Shown: piece after piece, positions 17,996 through 26,265 of the stretch
Layout of the letters: every line of letters begins with the position of its first letter
Position numbering within the stretch: the first letter of the stretch is position 1
Assembly (NCBI GenBank): GCA_034408745.1
Contig: JAWXCM010000255.1
Coordinates: 1 to 46,356 of the forward strand
Length of the DNA: 46,356 nucleotides
Direction: 5' to 3'
DNA from: JAWXCM01 sp034408745
GTDB lineage: Bacteria > Acidobacteriota > Terriglobia > Bryobacterales > Bryobacteraceae
Made by a program: the position numbers and the translations under genes
Notes under the pieces: model-generated
What the model was told of the DNA's origin: nothing
Database searches by the model: none
What the model saw: the letters and a program-made list of their open reading frames with translations, nothing else

Positions 17996-19094
17996 CCAGG
18001 ACCCATCCACGCGCCATTGCCTCCGCTGGTGACAAGGAGTCCACCCCGCTGCGCCAGCGAGCAACCCGGACAGGCCCAATGCCCTCACGTCGAAACACCA
18101 CTCCCGCATCGGTCGCCATGTAATTGATAATTTCGGAATTGTGCGAAATGAAGAGAACCTGGCAATCAGTGTCTGATGATTCCTCTCGAAGTGCAGATAC
18201 CCAGGGCTGGATCTCTGAGATTGCCAAAAAGTTGTCCGGTTCATCCAGGAGAATGATTGAATCGCGAGCAACAAGGAATGCCAGCACAGCATACAGGCAA
18301 ATGAGAACTCGCTGTCCATCAGAAAGGTCTTCGAAGCTAATCTCGAAGGAGGAACTGGCTTCAGAAGAGCGGAAACGAGCAGACAACTTTCGTTGAGTTC
18401 CTTTCGAACGCAAATCCAACGACTCCAGACCTGGAATCGCTGCTCGTATAAGTTGCTGAAGGCGTCCCTGAGCGTCCCCGCGTTCCTGCGCAACGTAGCG
18501 ATACCAGGCCGTAAAGTTCGAGAAGTCTATCGATGGGAAGGGATCTTCCGTGTCGGCCTCGTCCGAGAAGTTTGCCGGGTTCAATCGCAAGCAGTGCAGA
18601 TTGTCCAGCCACACTCGGAAGGCCCACAAGCGTGTGTTGTCGTGCCTTTGCTGTATTGTGGCAAGTGCGGAACGAAACCAATCGAATTCATACGTGACTT
18701 TGTGCTCCGCTCGGTCGTTGTAAAGATGCACTTCGCCTACGGAGAACTCAAACAGAATCTGGCCATCACACATCACCAACTCTCGCTTGATTCGGGTTTT
18801 TGGTGGTCGCGCCCCCCAACTGTCCAGTTCGAGCCGAAACGTATAGTCGCTGCCAGCCAATGTTGCATGAAGCTCAAATATCTGTTGATTTAGATTTTGC
18901 CATCGCGTGCGCGTGGTTGCCGGAAAAAGAACTTGAATGTCTTTGCCATCCAACAGCGACTTCAAATCGCTCAGACAGTCAACAAAGCTGGACTTACCGG
19001 TTCCGTTGCCACCGAGGATTAACTGCTCCCGCTCGAGATCTATCGTAAAGTTGACAAAGCACCTGTAATTGTCGATGTATACCTGTCTGAGCAT
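17988..19094 (-). CDS. AAA family ATPase (AAA_21/OLD-like)
   Basis: A 368-residue ABC-type P-loop ATPase of the AAA_21/RecF-SMC-like group. Walker A is GGNGTGKSS at residues 28-36, the signature loop is LSDGQR, Walker B is SIILLDEPDNF, and the switch histidine lies in FISHNSEII. No long coiled coil or C-terminal nuclease domain is present; the enzymatic part is probably supplied by the overlapping TOPRIM-like gene. Such ATPases often sense phage products and control an effector. The ATG at 19094 has GGGAGG upstream but at about 17 bases, so initiation is not optimal. Base composition is locally lower than that of the neighbours (22 G/C in the 60 bases at 18121-18180, against 39 of 60 at 19201-19260), suggesting transfer. 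It follows the permease gene by 46 bases. Confidence 0.85.
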   Translation of the reverse strand: MLRQVYIDNYRCFVNFTIDLEREQLILGGNGTGKSSFVDCLSDLKSLLDGKDIQVLFPATTRTRWQNLNQQIFELHATLAGSDYTFRLELDSWGARPPKTRIKRELVMCDGQILFEFSVGEVHLYNDRAEHKVTYEFDWFRSALATIQQRHDNTRLWAFRVWLDNLHCLRLNPANFSDEADTEDPFPSIDFSNFTAWYRYVAQERGDAQGRLQQLIRAAIPGLESLDLRSKGTQRKLSARFRSSEASSSFEISFEDLSDGQRVLICLYAVLAFLVARDSIILLDEPDNFLAISEIQPWVSALREESSDTDCQVLFISHNSEIINYMATDAGVVFRREGIGPVRVARWRSGVDSLSPAEAMARGWVLDE

Positions 19095-19140
19095 CTGATC
19101 CGATTCTACGCCTCCCTATCCTTAGGTGGCAGTTTCGCTC

Positions 19141-20064
19141 CTATGTGGCGATCTTGCGCTTGCGCAGTTCGTCGAACGTGACCGCAAGGATAATGACGCC
19201 GCCGATGATGGCCTGCTGCAGGTACGGGCTGATGCCGAGCAGGTCGCTGCCGTTCGACAACAGCCCCATAATGAACGCGCCAACCAGTGTCCCAACCACG
19301 CTGCCTTCACCGCCGCGCAGACTGCCTCCGCCGATCACGACGGCAGCGATGGCCTGCAGTTCATAGCCCTGACCCGCGGTCGGCTGACCAGTCATCAGAC
19401 GAGACGCTTCGATCATTCCGGAAAGACCAGTGAGCAGCCCACCGATCGCGTAAACAGCTGTGGTGTGGAAGCCCACCGGGATACCCGCATACCAGGCCGC
19501 ATCCGGATTGCTGCCGATCGCAAACGCATAGCGGCCGAGTTTGGTGTGCTCCATAATCACATGCACAGCAAGAGCGCACAACAGGAGTATCCACAACACG
19601 AATGGCACGCCAAGCAAATTGCCCTCGCCCAGGAACGAATACGCCTTCGGAATGTTGTGCACCGGAAGCCCGTTAGAGATGATCAGCGTGACGCCTCTGA
19701 TAATGCCCAGAGTGCCGAGCGTCACGATGAACGGGTTGATCCTCAACCTGGTGATCAGGAAGCCGTTCACCAGGCCGCAGGCGCCGCCGGTAAGCAGGCC
19801 GATCACGATTGCAACTGGAATTGGCTGACCCGCTTCCATCGCCATCGTGCCGATCAGTCCTGAGAGCGCAAGAATCGCGCCGACGGAAAGGTCGATGCCA
19901 CCGGACACGATGATCATCGTCATGCCGAGCGCCATGATGTTGATGACCGCGGTCTGGCGCACCACGCTCGACAGATTGGTGTTCGTCAGAAAGTGCGGCG
20001 AGGCGATTGACAGTCCAACAAAGAGAACAATCAACGTCAGAAACGGCAGGAGGCGCTGGATCAC
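19141..20064 (-). CDS. Ribose-type ABC transporter permease (RbsC-like)
   Basis: A 307-residue inner-membrane permease of the BPD_transp_2 family used by sugar importers such as RbsABC. About eight to ten hydrophobic segments are visible, with the family stretches LGMTMIIVSGGIDLSVGA, RINPFIVTLGTLGIIRG, AIGSNPDAAWYAGI and IAAVVIGGGSLRGGEGSVVGTLVGA, the last including the coupling region that touches the ATPase. It starts with GTG, which overlaps the ATPase stop in GTGA. No periplasmic sugar-binding protein is encoded on either side, so the sugar is unknown and the importer would be incomplete without a component encoded elsewhere. With the ATPase broken, this permease may be non-functional. 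Confidence 0.88.
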   Translation of the reverse strand: MIQRLLPFLTLIVLFVGLSIASPHFLTNTNLSSVVRQTAVINIMALGMTMIIVSGGIDLSVGAILALSGLIGTMAMEAGQPIPVAIVIGLLTGGACGLVNGFLITRLRINPFIVTLGTLGIIRGVTLIISNGLPVHNIPKAYSFLGEGNLLGVPFVLWILLLCALAVHVIMEHTKLGRYAFAIGSNPDAAWYAGIPVGFHTTAVYAIGGLLTGLSGMIEASRLMTGQPTAGQGYELQAIAAVVIGGGSLRGGEGSVVGTLVGAFIMGLLSNGSDLLGISPYLQQAIIGGVIILAVTFDELRKRKIAT

Positions 20065-21546
20065 TGCACCTTCTCCTCGTGCGCCGCTAGTCGCATGATG
20101 TCTTCCTGGCTCGGGTTGTGCGAGAGTTCGCCGGCGATGTGGCCCTGCCGCATCACCAGCACTCGATCGGGAACCTGAAGCAACTCGGGGAGTTCCGAGC
20201 TCACCATCAGGATGGCAGCGCCGGAGCGCGCGAGAGAGTCCATCACCTCAAACACTTCCTTCTTTGCACCGATATCGATCCCACGCGTTGGCTCGTCAAA
20301 CAGGAACACTTTGGCGCCGCGAGCCAACCACTTTGCAATGACAACTTTCTGCTGATTCCCACCGCTGAGCCGTCCTGCTTTCTGGTCGGGTCCGGAGCAC
20401 TTGATGCGCAGTCGGCCGATGTAGTCGTTAGTCACGGCTCCCGCGGCGGCGTGCCGGAGAAAGCCGTAGTTCGACACATGACCGAGGCTCGCCATATTGA
20501 CGTTGTAATTCACCGGGAGTTCGTGCCAGTCCGTCTCGTCCGCGATCCTCAGGGATCAGCGCGATGCCTGCCTGCACGGCGTCACGCGGTGAGTGAATAC
20601 GGGCCGGCCTGTCGCCCACCCAGATCTGCCCGCTGTCGATGGGATCGAGGCCGAAGATCGCGCGGCATAGTTCCGTGCGGCCCGCGCCGATCAGCCCTGC
20701 CATCCCCACAATCTCACCGGACCGAATCGAGAAGGAAATGTCCTTGAGCACGCCCTTGCGCGACAGGTTGTGCACACGAAGCAATTCCTGCCCTGGAGGC
20801 ACAATATCCCGCTGGTACAACGCTGCAATTTCGCGGCCCACCATATGACGAATGAGACCTTCCCGCGTGAGTTCGGAGAGCGGTCCGGAGTGCACCGTCT
20901 CACCATCGCGCAGCACAGTCACACGATCGCCCACCGACCGCAATTCGTCCAGCCGGTGGGTGATGTAAATCACGCCCATGCCCTTCTGCTTCAACTCCTG
21001 AACAATGCGGAAGACCTCGTGCGTCTCGCTCTCAGAGAGTGACGAAGTTGGCTCGTCGAAAATAAGCAGACTGGAGCCATGCGTCACTGCCCGGCAGATT
21101 TCGACGAGTTGCTTCTGCGCAGGACTCAGGTTGCGCACAATCCACGCGGGGTTCAGCGGGAACTTGTGTTCGTCGATGATGCGCTGCGTTTCCACTTCCA
21201 TCCGCCGACGGCTGACGAGCCCGAAAGCATTGTGAGGCTCGCGGCCGAGGTAGATGTTTTCAGCGACAGACAGGTGCTGCGCGAGCAGGCATTCCTGATG
21301 CACCATCGCGATTCCGTGTCGCGACGCCTCCGCGGGCGACCCTAATGTGACCGGTTGACCGCGCCAGACGATCTGGCCTCCATCCGGCGACTGCATGCCC
21401 GCCACGCACTTCATCAGCGTCGACTTGCCCGCTCCGTTCTCGCCCATGAGCAGATGCACTTCACCCGCATTCACAGTCAGGTTGGCGTTGCGCAGCGCGG
21501 TGACGCCACCGAAGCGCTTTTGAATTTCTTTAAGCTCGAGGAGCAT
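20061..21546 (-). pseudogene. Ribose-type ABC transporter ATPase, frameshifted
   Basis: A tandem-domain sugar ABC ATPase (RbsA/MglA type, about 495 residues if intact). The first domain is complete: GENGAGKST Walker A, LSPAQKQLVEICRA signature, LLIFDEPTSSL Walker B. The second reaches GLIGAGRTEL and IALIPEDRGRDGLA, then the frame breaks near 20521-20525. The expected continuation ELPVNYNVNMAS is in another frame, which goes on through LSGGNQQKVVIAKWL, FLFDEPTRGID and the C-terminus. Either one base is extra or two are missing. No long T or G run explains it, so it may be a real lesion or an assembly error. The gene starts 19 bases after the ftsZ hairpin, without a visible ribosome site, and its stop overlaps the permease start. 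Confidence 0.85.
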
Positions 21547-21565
21547 GTTGCGGGAGGCGCGGAGT

Positions 21566-21594
21566 AAAGGGACAGCATATCAGGCTGTCCCTTT
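21566..21594 (-). terminator. Hairpin terminator after ftsZ
   Basis: aaagggacagc (21566-21576) and gctgtcccttt (21584-21594) form a perfect 11-bp stem with a 7-base loop, beginning 11 bases beyond the ftsZ stop. On the minus strand the stem ends in TTT then ACT, so the U-tract is short. It probably ends the dcw transcript, with possible read-through into the ABC transporter gene. Confidence 0.75.
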
Positions 21595-21605
21595 GCGGGG
21601 AAACA

Positions 21606-22775
21606 CTACTGAAACAGGCGACGTTCGCGGCGCAGGAACGCAGGCATTTCGATGTCGTCGCGACCGTCCGGGGGAGCCGGCGCGCCGTTGGTAACATTCA
21701 CGGGTTCCGGTTCCGGCGCTGCTGCGTGTACTGGCTCGGGCTCTGCGACCACCACCGGATCCACACGGCGGTCGGCAGTACTGCCCGGCCGTGGGAAGCC
21801 AGTCGCAATTACAGACAGTCGAACTTCATCGGCGAGGGATTCGTTCACCACGATGCCGAAGTTGATCTGCACATCGTCGTACTCGGCAGCCTGGCGAATC
21901 ACTTCGCACGCATCGTTCACATCGTGGAGACTCATCTCGCTCGAGCCGGTGATATTGATCAGCATGGCGCGGGCGCCACGAACTCCACCCTCATCCAGCA
22001 GCGGACTCGCGATAGCGGCCTTAGCCGCCTCCACCAGTGCATTCTCACCACGCGCGCTGGCCGAGCCCATCATCGCGTGGCCCATGCCGAGCATGATCGA
22101 CCTGATGTCGGAGAAGTCGCGGTTGATCAGGCCGGGCGTGACGATGATGTCGGCGATGCCCTGCACTGCCTGACGCAGGATGTCGTCGGCGGTGCGGAAG
22201 GCGTGCACAAAGCTGGTGCCTTTGGGAACCAGATGCAGCAGCTTCTCATTAGGAATTGTGATCACCGTATCGACACTGGCCGCAAGGTCGGCGAGACCCT
22301 TCTCAGCAGCCTTCATGCGACGCGGACCTTCGAAGGCGAACGGCTTCGTCACCACCGCAATGGTGAGCGCGTTGAGTTCCTTCGCAAGCGCCGCGATTAC
22401 GGGCGCAGCACCCGTGCCCGTACCGCCGCCAAGCCCCGCCGTGACGAACACCATATCGGCGCCGTCCAGCAGTTCAATAATCTTCTCGGTGTCTTCCAGC
22501 GCGGCAAGCCGTCCGATGGACGCATCGGCGCCAGCGCCAAGTCCATTGGTCACCTTGCGGCCAATCGCGAGTTTGTTCGGGACAGGCGACGCATTGAGCG
22601 CCTGGATGTCCGTGTTGAGAACGTGAAACTCGACGCCGGTGAGCCCTTCGCTCATCATGCGGGCAACAGCGTTTCCGCCGCCGCCGCCGACGCCAATTAC
22701 CTTGATGCGGGTGCCTGGTATGAGGTCTTCTTCCTGAACCTCAAAACGCAGTGTGTCTTTCTTCGCGTCTGCCAT
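21606..22775 (-). CDS. ftsZ: Cell division GTPase FtsZ
   Basis: FtsZ polymerises at midcell into the Z ring that recruits the divisome. The 389-residue protein shows IKVIGVGGGGGNAVARM near the N-terminus, the tubulin signature GGGTGTG for GTP binding, the T7 region with NRDFSDIRSIM, and NITGSSEMSLHDV. After the globular core (about 320 residues) comes a proline/alanine/glutamate-rich linker and a conserved tail, DIEMPAFLRRERRLFQ, which binds FtsA and other partners. It is the last gene of the dcw cluster, nine bases after ftsA, and is followed by a perfect hairpin. Confidence 0.98.
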   Translation of the reverse strand: MADAKKDTLRFEVQEEDLIPGTRIKVIGVGGGGGNAVARMMSEGLTGVEFHVLNTDIQALNASPVPNKLAIGRKVTNGLGAGADASIGRLAALEDTEKIIELLDGADMVFVTAGLGGGTGTGAAPVIAALAKELNALTIAVVTKPFAFEGPRRMKAAEKGLADLAASVDTVITIPNEKLLHLVPKGTSFVHAFRTADDILRQAVQGIADIIVTPGLINRDFSDIRSIMLGMGHAMMGSASARGENALVEAAKAAIASPLLDEGGVRGARAMLINITGSSEMSLHDVNDACEVIRQAAEYDDVQINFGIVVNESLADEVRLSVIATGFPRPGSTADRRVDPVVVAEPEPVHAAAPEPEPVNVTNGAPAPPDGRDDIEMPAFLRRERRLFQ

Positions 22776-22784
22776 GAGAGCCTC

Positions 22785-23981
22785 CTAACGCAGAACCAGG
22801 CCTACCAGCCCGGGTACGATCCTTTTAAATTCCCGGCGCGTTTTCAGCTTCGCCGAATACATGGCAAGGCCGGCCGCCACGCACCACGCGGCGTCGTTAA
22901 TCTCATCCGGCCAGCCGGCTATGCCGACCGGCAGGCCATTGCGCGCAGGACAGTTGACAACCTTCTCCGCCATGTCGCACATGCCGTTCAACATTGCGCC
23001 ACCGCCGGTCAGGATGATGCCTTCCATCAAATGCTGGTCCATGCCGACGCGCGCAAGTTCGTTGCGCACATACAGGAATAGTTCCTCGGCACGCGCTTCC
23101 AGAATGTCGTTGAGCACACGGCGTGGCGCTTCCCGCGGAGCGCGCCCTTCCTGCGACGGAATCTCGATCAGACTGCTGTCGGCCGTGAGCCCGAGAATCG
23201 CACAGCCATACTCGCGCTTCAACGCTTCCGCATCCTCGAACGAAACCGTCATGCCGAACGCAACGTCGCCCGTGAAGAAATCGCCGCAGACCTGCACGCT
23301 GCTTGCGCGCAGCATGGCATCGCCGTCGTACACCACAAGGTCCGTCGAGTGCGCGCCGATGTCGATGACCGCCACGCCGCGCGCACGGTCTTCAGGGAGC
23401 ACCGCCGCATACGCGGCAGCCGCGGGTTCAAACATCGTGTCTTCCACCGCGATCCACGCATGGTGCACCGCATTGATCAGCGTCTGGTGCTCCGTACGCG
23501 ATGCGGTGATCACATGCACGTTCGCTTCGAGCCGTGCGCAGGGCACGCCCCGTGGATTACGGAAGCCGGCGCGGCCATCGACAGTGAAGTCCTGCGGCGC
23601 AACCTGAAGTACTTCGCGATCCTCCTGCAGCCGGATCTTCGACGCAAGCTCGACAGCATACGTCAGGTCGCTGGAATCGATATCGCGGCGACGCCCAAAC
23701 TCATACAGACCCCGGGTGTTCGAGCCTTCAATCGTGGCGCCGCCCATACCCACTGTGGCAGAGTCGATGGAAATACCGGCGCGCTTCTCAACCTCGGCGA
23801 TCGTCTTGCGAATCACCTCGGAGACCGCTCCGGCGTCCGACAGGCGTCCCTTTACCCAACCCGCGGATGGTTGTTCGGCGTGGCCGATGTAGCGGAACTG
23901 ATCGTCTTCCAATATGCCCACCGCACAACGCGTGCGTGAGCTGCCAACGTCCAGTCCCACTGCCAGACGAGCGCTGTTCAT
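22785..23981 (-). CDS. ftsA: Cell division protein FtsA
   Basis: FtsA is an actin-like ATPase that ties FtsZ to the membrane. The 398-residue protein has the actin/Hsp70 phosphate-1 motif VGLDVGSSRTRCAVG, the SHS2 1C subdomain (about residues 85-165), the phosphate-2 motif VAVIDIGAHSTDLVVY and the adenosine motif ILTGGGAMLNGM. The last 16 residues, REFKRIVPGLVGLVLR, form a basic amphipathic helix suited to membrane binding. Its ATG overlaps the ftsQ stop in TAATG, so the two are translationally coupled; ftsZ follows after nine bases. Confidence 0.96.
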   Translation of the reverse strand: MNSARLAVGLDVGSSRTRCAVGILEDDQFRYIGHAEQPSAGWVKGRLSDAGAVSEVIRKTIAEVEKRAGISIDSATVGMGGATIEGSNTRGLYEFGRRRDIDSSDLTYAVELASKIRLQEDREVLQVAPQDFTVDGRAGFRNPRGVPCARLEANVHVITASRTEHQTLINAVHHAWIAVEDTMFEPAAAAYAAVLPEDRARGVAVIDIGAHSTDLVVYDGDAMLRASSVQVCGDFFTGDVAFGMTVSFEDAEALKREYGCAILGLTADSSLIEIPSQEGRAPREAPRRVLNDILEARAEELFLYVRNELARVGMDQHLMEGIILTGGGAMLNGMCDMAEKVVNCPARNGLPVGIAGWPDEINDAAWCVAAGLAMYSAKLKTRREFKRIVPGLVGLVLR

Positions 23982-24844
23982 TACTCTGACTCCTCGGATG
24001 CAACCGCCGTAATGCGGTCTTTGAGGCGCAGATCAAGTACGGTCGCGTTGCCGAGACGCTTCTTGATTTCGCTGTAGTTGTCGGTGAAGTTCTGGAAGCG
24101 CTCGAGAAACTTCTGGTTCCCCAGCATCAGCGTCAGGGCTCTTCCTTCAATGGCATAGACGACGCGCAGATTATCAGGCTCCGTCACGTCGACCTCAGAG
24201 ATGTGCTCCATTACGGAGCCGAGCTCGGTTTGCAGACGCAGAAAACGCTTCACGCGATCACGCCGCACAGATTCTTTATCGGTCGGCAAAATGCCGTTGA
24301 GCACCGGCAGCGCCAGTCGCGACGCACGGCGCGGATCCAGCATCACCGCATCGGCGTCCACCAGATTGTAGAGCGTGGTACCGTCGGGCCCGGGCACCTG
24401 AACCACCGCAACAGGCTGACGCTCTCTGATCCGCACCACCAGTCGATTCGGCCAGATGCGGCTTACCGTGGCGTCCTGCACCCAGTCGATGCTCAGCAGT
24501 CGCCGGCGGCGTTCCGCGATGGGACAGAGATAGATGCTGCGGCCGAAATCACGCAGAAACAAATCCGTGATCTGTTGCTCCGAGGCGTGCCTGGCTCCGG
24601 CGATAGTGAAGTGCTCACTCTCGACGCCGGGCTCGGGCGGACCAGCCAGTTCAAAACGCTTGTCGTTGATGATCAACTGCTCCAGCGCGACCACACCCCA
24701 GATCCCGCAGACTATGGCAGTGATGCCGAAAGCCCACGTGAACGCGGTCTGCATGAACTGCAGGACCCGCGCGAATGCGCCCGTGTTCGGAACAGGCAGC
24801 GCGACCGCGGTGGCGGATGTGGAGGACGCGGAACGGCGAGCCAT
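23981..24844 (-). CDS. ftsQ: Cell division protein FtsQ (POTRA domain)
   Basis: FtsQ/DivIB bridges early and late divisome proteins through its periplasmic part and, with FtsL and FtsB, regulates septal peptidoglycan synthesis. The 287-residue protein has a short cytoplasmic tail, one transmembrane helix (about residues 29-52, AFTWAFGITAIVCGIWGVVAL), the POTRA domain beginning HFTIAGARHASEQQI, and the FtsQ-type beta domain with WPNRLVVRIRERQPVAVV. The start at 24844 is set by the TAATG overlap with murC; a longer in-frame start lies inside murC and is less likely. The stop likewise overlaps ftsA. Confidence 0.9.
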   Translation of the reverse strand: MARRSASSTSATAVALPVPNTGAFARVLQFMQTAFTWAFGITAIVCGIWGVVALEQLIINDKRFELAGPPEPGVESEHFTIAGARHASEQQITDLFLRDFGRSIYLCPIAERRRRLLSIDWVQDATVSRIWPNRLVVRIRERQPVAVVQVPGPDGTTLYNLVDADAVMLDPRRASRLALPVLNGILPTDKESVRRDRVKRFLRLQTELGSVMEHISEVDVTEPDNLRVVYAIEGRALTLMLGNQKFLERFQNFTDNYSEIKKRLGNATVLDLRLKDRITAVASEESE

Positions 24845-26229
24845 TAGCTGATCCCCTCTCGCAGACGGCTGAGAATGCGGTCGCCAGCCTGCCACACATT
24901 GCCGGCGCCCAGCGTGAGGATCACGTCGCCTTCCCGCGCATTGGCAATCACCGCGTCCACAGCGTTATCAATCGACCCGCAATACTCCGCGCCGCGGTGG
25001 CCGAACGCTTTCATCCGATCCACCAGAGCCTGCGCCGTGACACCCTCAATCGGCTTCTCCGAAGCAGCATAGATGTCGAGCACAAACACCATGTCAGCGT
25101 CATGGAATGCGCGCGCAAAATCGTCCATCAGATGCATGGTGCGCGTGTATCGGTGCGGCTGGAAGATGGCAAGGATGCGGCCGAACTTGCAGTCCCGCGC
25201 GGCTGACAACGTCGCACGAACCTCAGTCGGGTGATGGCCGTAATCGTCAATGACGGTCACTCCCTTTTCTGTGCCACGCTGCTGGAAACGCCTGTCGACG
25301 CCGCGGTACTCCGCCAGCCCCGCCCGAATCTTCTCGATGTCGACGCCGAGCTCCATCGCGACGGCAACGGCTGCGGCGGCATTCAGCACGTTATGCGCGC
25401 CTGGGACCTGAATACGAAACGAACCCAAATCCTCACCGCGGAACCGCAGCGTAAAGTCGCTGGAAAGGTGACCGCACGTGGTGCCCGTAATGGTGAGCAT
25501 GGTCTGCGCGCCGAGCCCGTATGTGATCACACGCCGCCGAATACGCGGCAGTATCTGCTGCACATGCTGGTCATCCAGACACACAATCACCGCGCCGTAG
25601 AATGGCACCTTGTTGACGAAGTCCGTAAACGCGGTTTCGATTTCGTCGATGCCGCCGGTATAGTGGTCCAGATGCTCGCGGTCAATGTTGGTGACGACAG
25701 CGAGAATTGGCGACAGCTTGAGGAACGATCCGTCGCTCTCATCGGACTCCACCACAAGAAACTGGCTCGCTCCCAGCCGCGCGTTCGACCCGCCCATCGT
25801 GCTGACGCGTCCGCCGACAACCACCGTGGGATCGAGGCCTGCGTGATTCAGAATCGTCGCGACCATGGATGTGGTCGACGTTTTGCCATGGCTGCCCGCG
25901 ACCGCAATACCGAACTTCAGGCGCATCAGCTCGGCCAGCAGTTCGCCTCGAGGAATCACGGGAATGCCAATGCGTCGCGCCTCCTGCACCTCCGGATTCG
26001 ATTCATCGACAGCGGAACTGACCACCAGCGCCTTCGCGCCGCCGACGTTTGAAGCCGCGTGCCCTTCATACACCTGAGCGCCGAGGGAGGCGAGGCGTTC
26101 GGTGATGGGGCTGAGCTTCAAATCCGAGCCGGAAATCTGGTAGCCGAGGTTCAGCAGGATTTCGGCGATCCCGCTCATCCCGATGCCACCGATTCCGGTG
26201 AAGTGAAGCTGCTGAGGCTTAAAAAACAT
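24844..26229 (-). CDS. murC: UDP-N-acetylmuramate--L-alanine ligase
   Basis: MurC adds L-alanine to UDP-MurNAc with ATP, the first peptide-stem step in the cytosol. The 461-residue protein has the N-terminal UDP-binding motif FTGIGGIGMSGIAE, the ATP loop AGSHGKTSTTSMV, VVESDESDGSFLKL, TNIDREHLDHY, and the C-terminal DDYGHHPTEV, all diagnostic of MurC over other Mur ligases. It begins at 26229, 36 bases after murG, and overlaps ftsQ by one base. In many bacteria murB and ddl lie between murC and ftsQ; here they are absent. Confidence 0.97.
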   Translation of the reverse strand: MFFKPQQLHFTGIGGIGMSGIAEILLNLGYQISGSDLKLSPITERLASLGAQVYEGHAASNVGGAKALVVSSAVDESNPEVQEARRIGIPVIPRGELLAELMRLKFGIAVAGSHGKTSTTSMVATILNHAGLDPTVVVGGRVSTMGGSNARLGASQFLVVESDESDGSFLKLSPILAVVTNIDREHLDHYTGGIDEIETAFTDFVNKVPFYGAVIVCLDDQHVQQILPRIRRRVITYGLGAQTMLTITGTTCGHLSSDFTLRFRGEDLGSFRIQVPGAHNVLNAAAAVAVAMELGVDIEKIRAGLAEYRGVDRRFQQRGTEKGVTVIDDYGHHPTEVRATLSAARDCKFGRILAIFQPHRYTRTMHLMDDFARAFHDADMVFVLDIYAASEKPIEGVTAQALVDRMKAFGHRGAEYCGSIDNAVDAVIANAREGDVILTLGAGNVWQAGDRILSRLREGIS

Positions 26230-26265
26230 TTGCTTAGAATATTGTTTCGGCTTTCGTGGTCTGTG

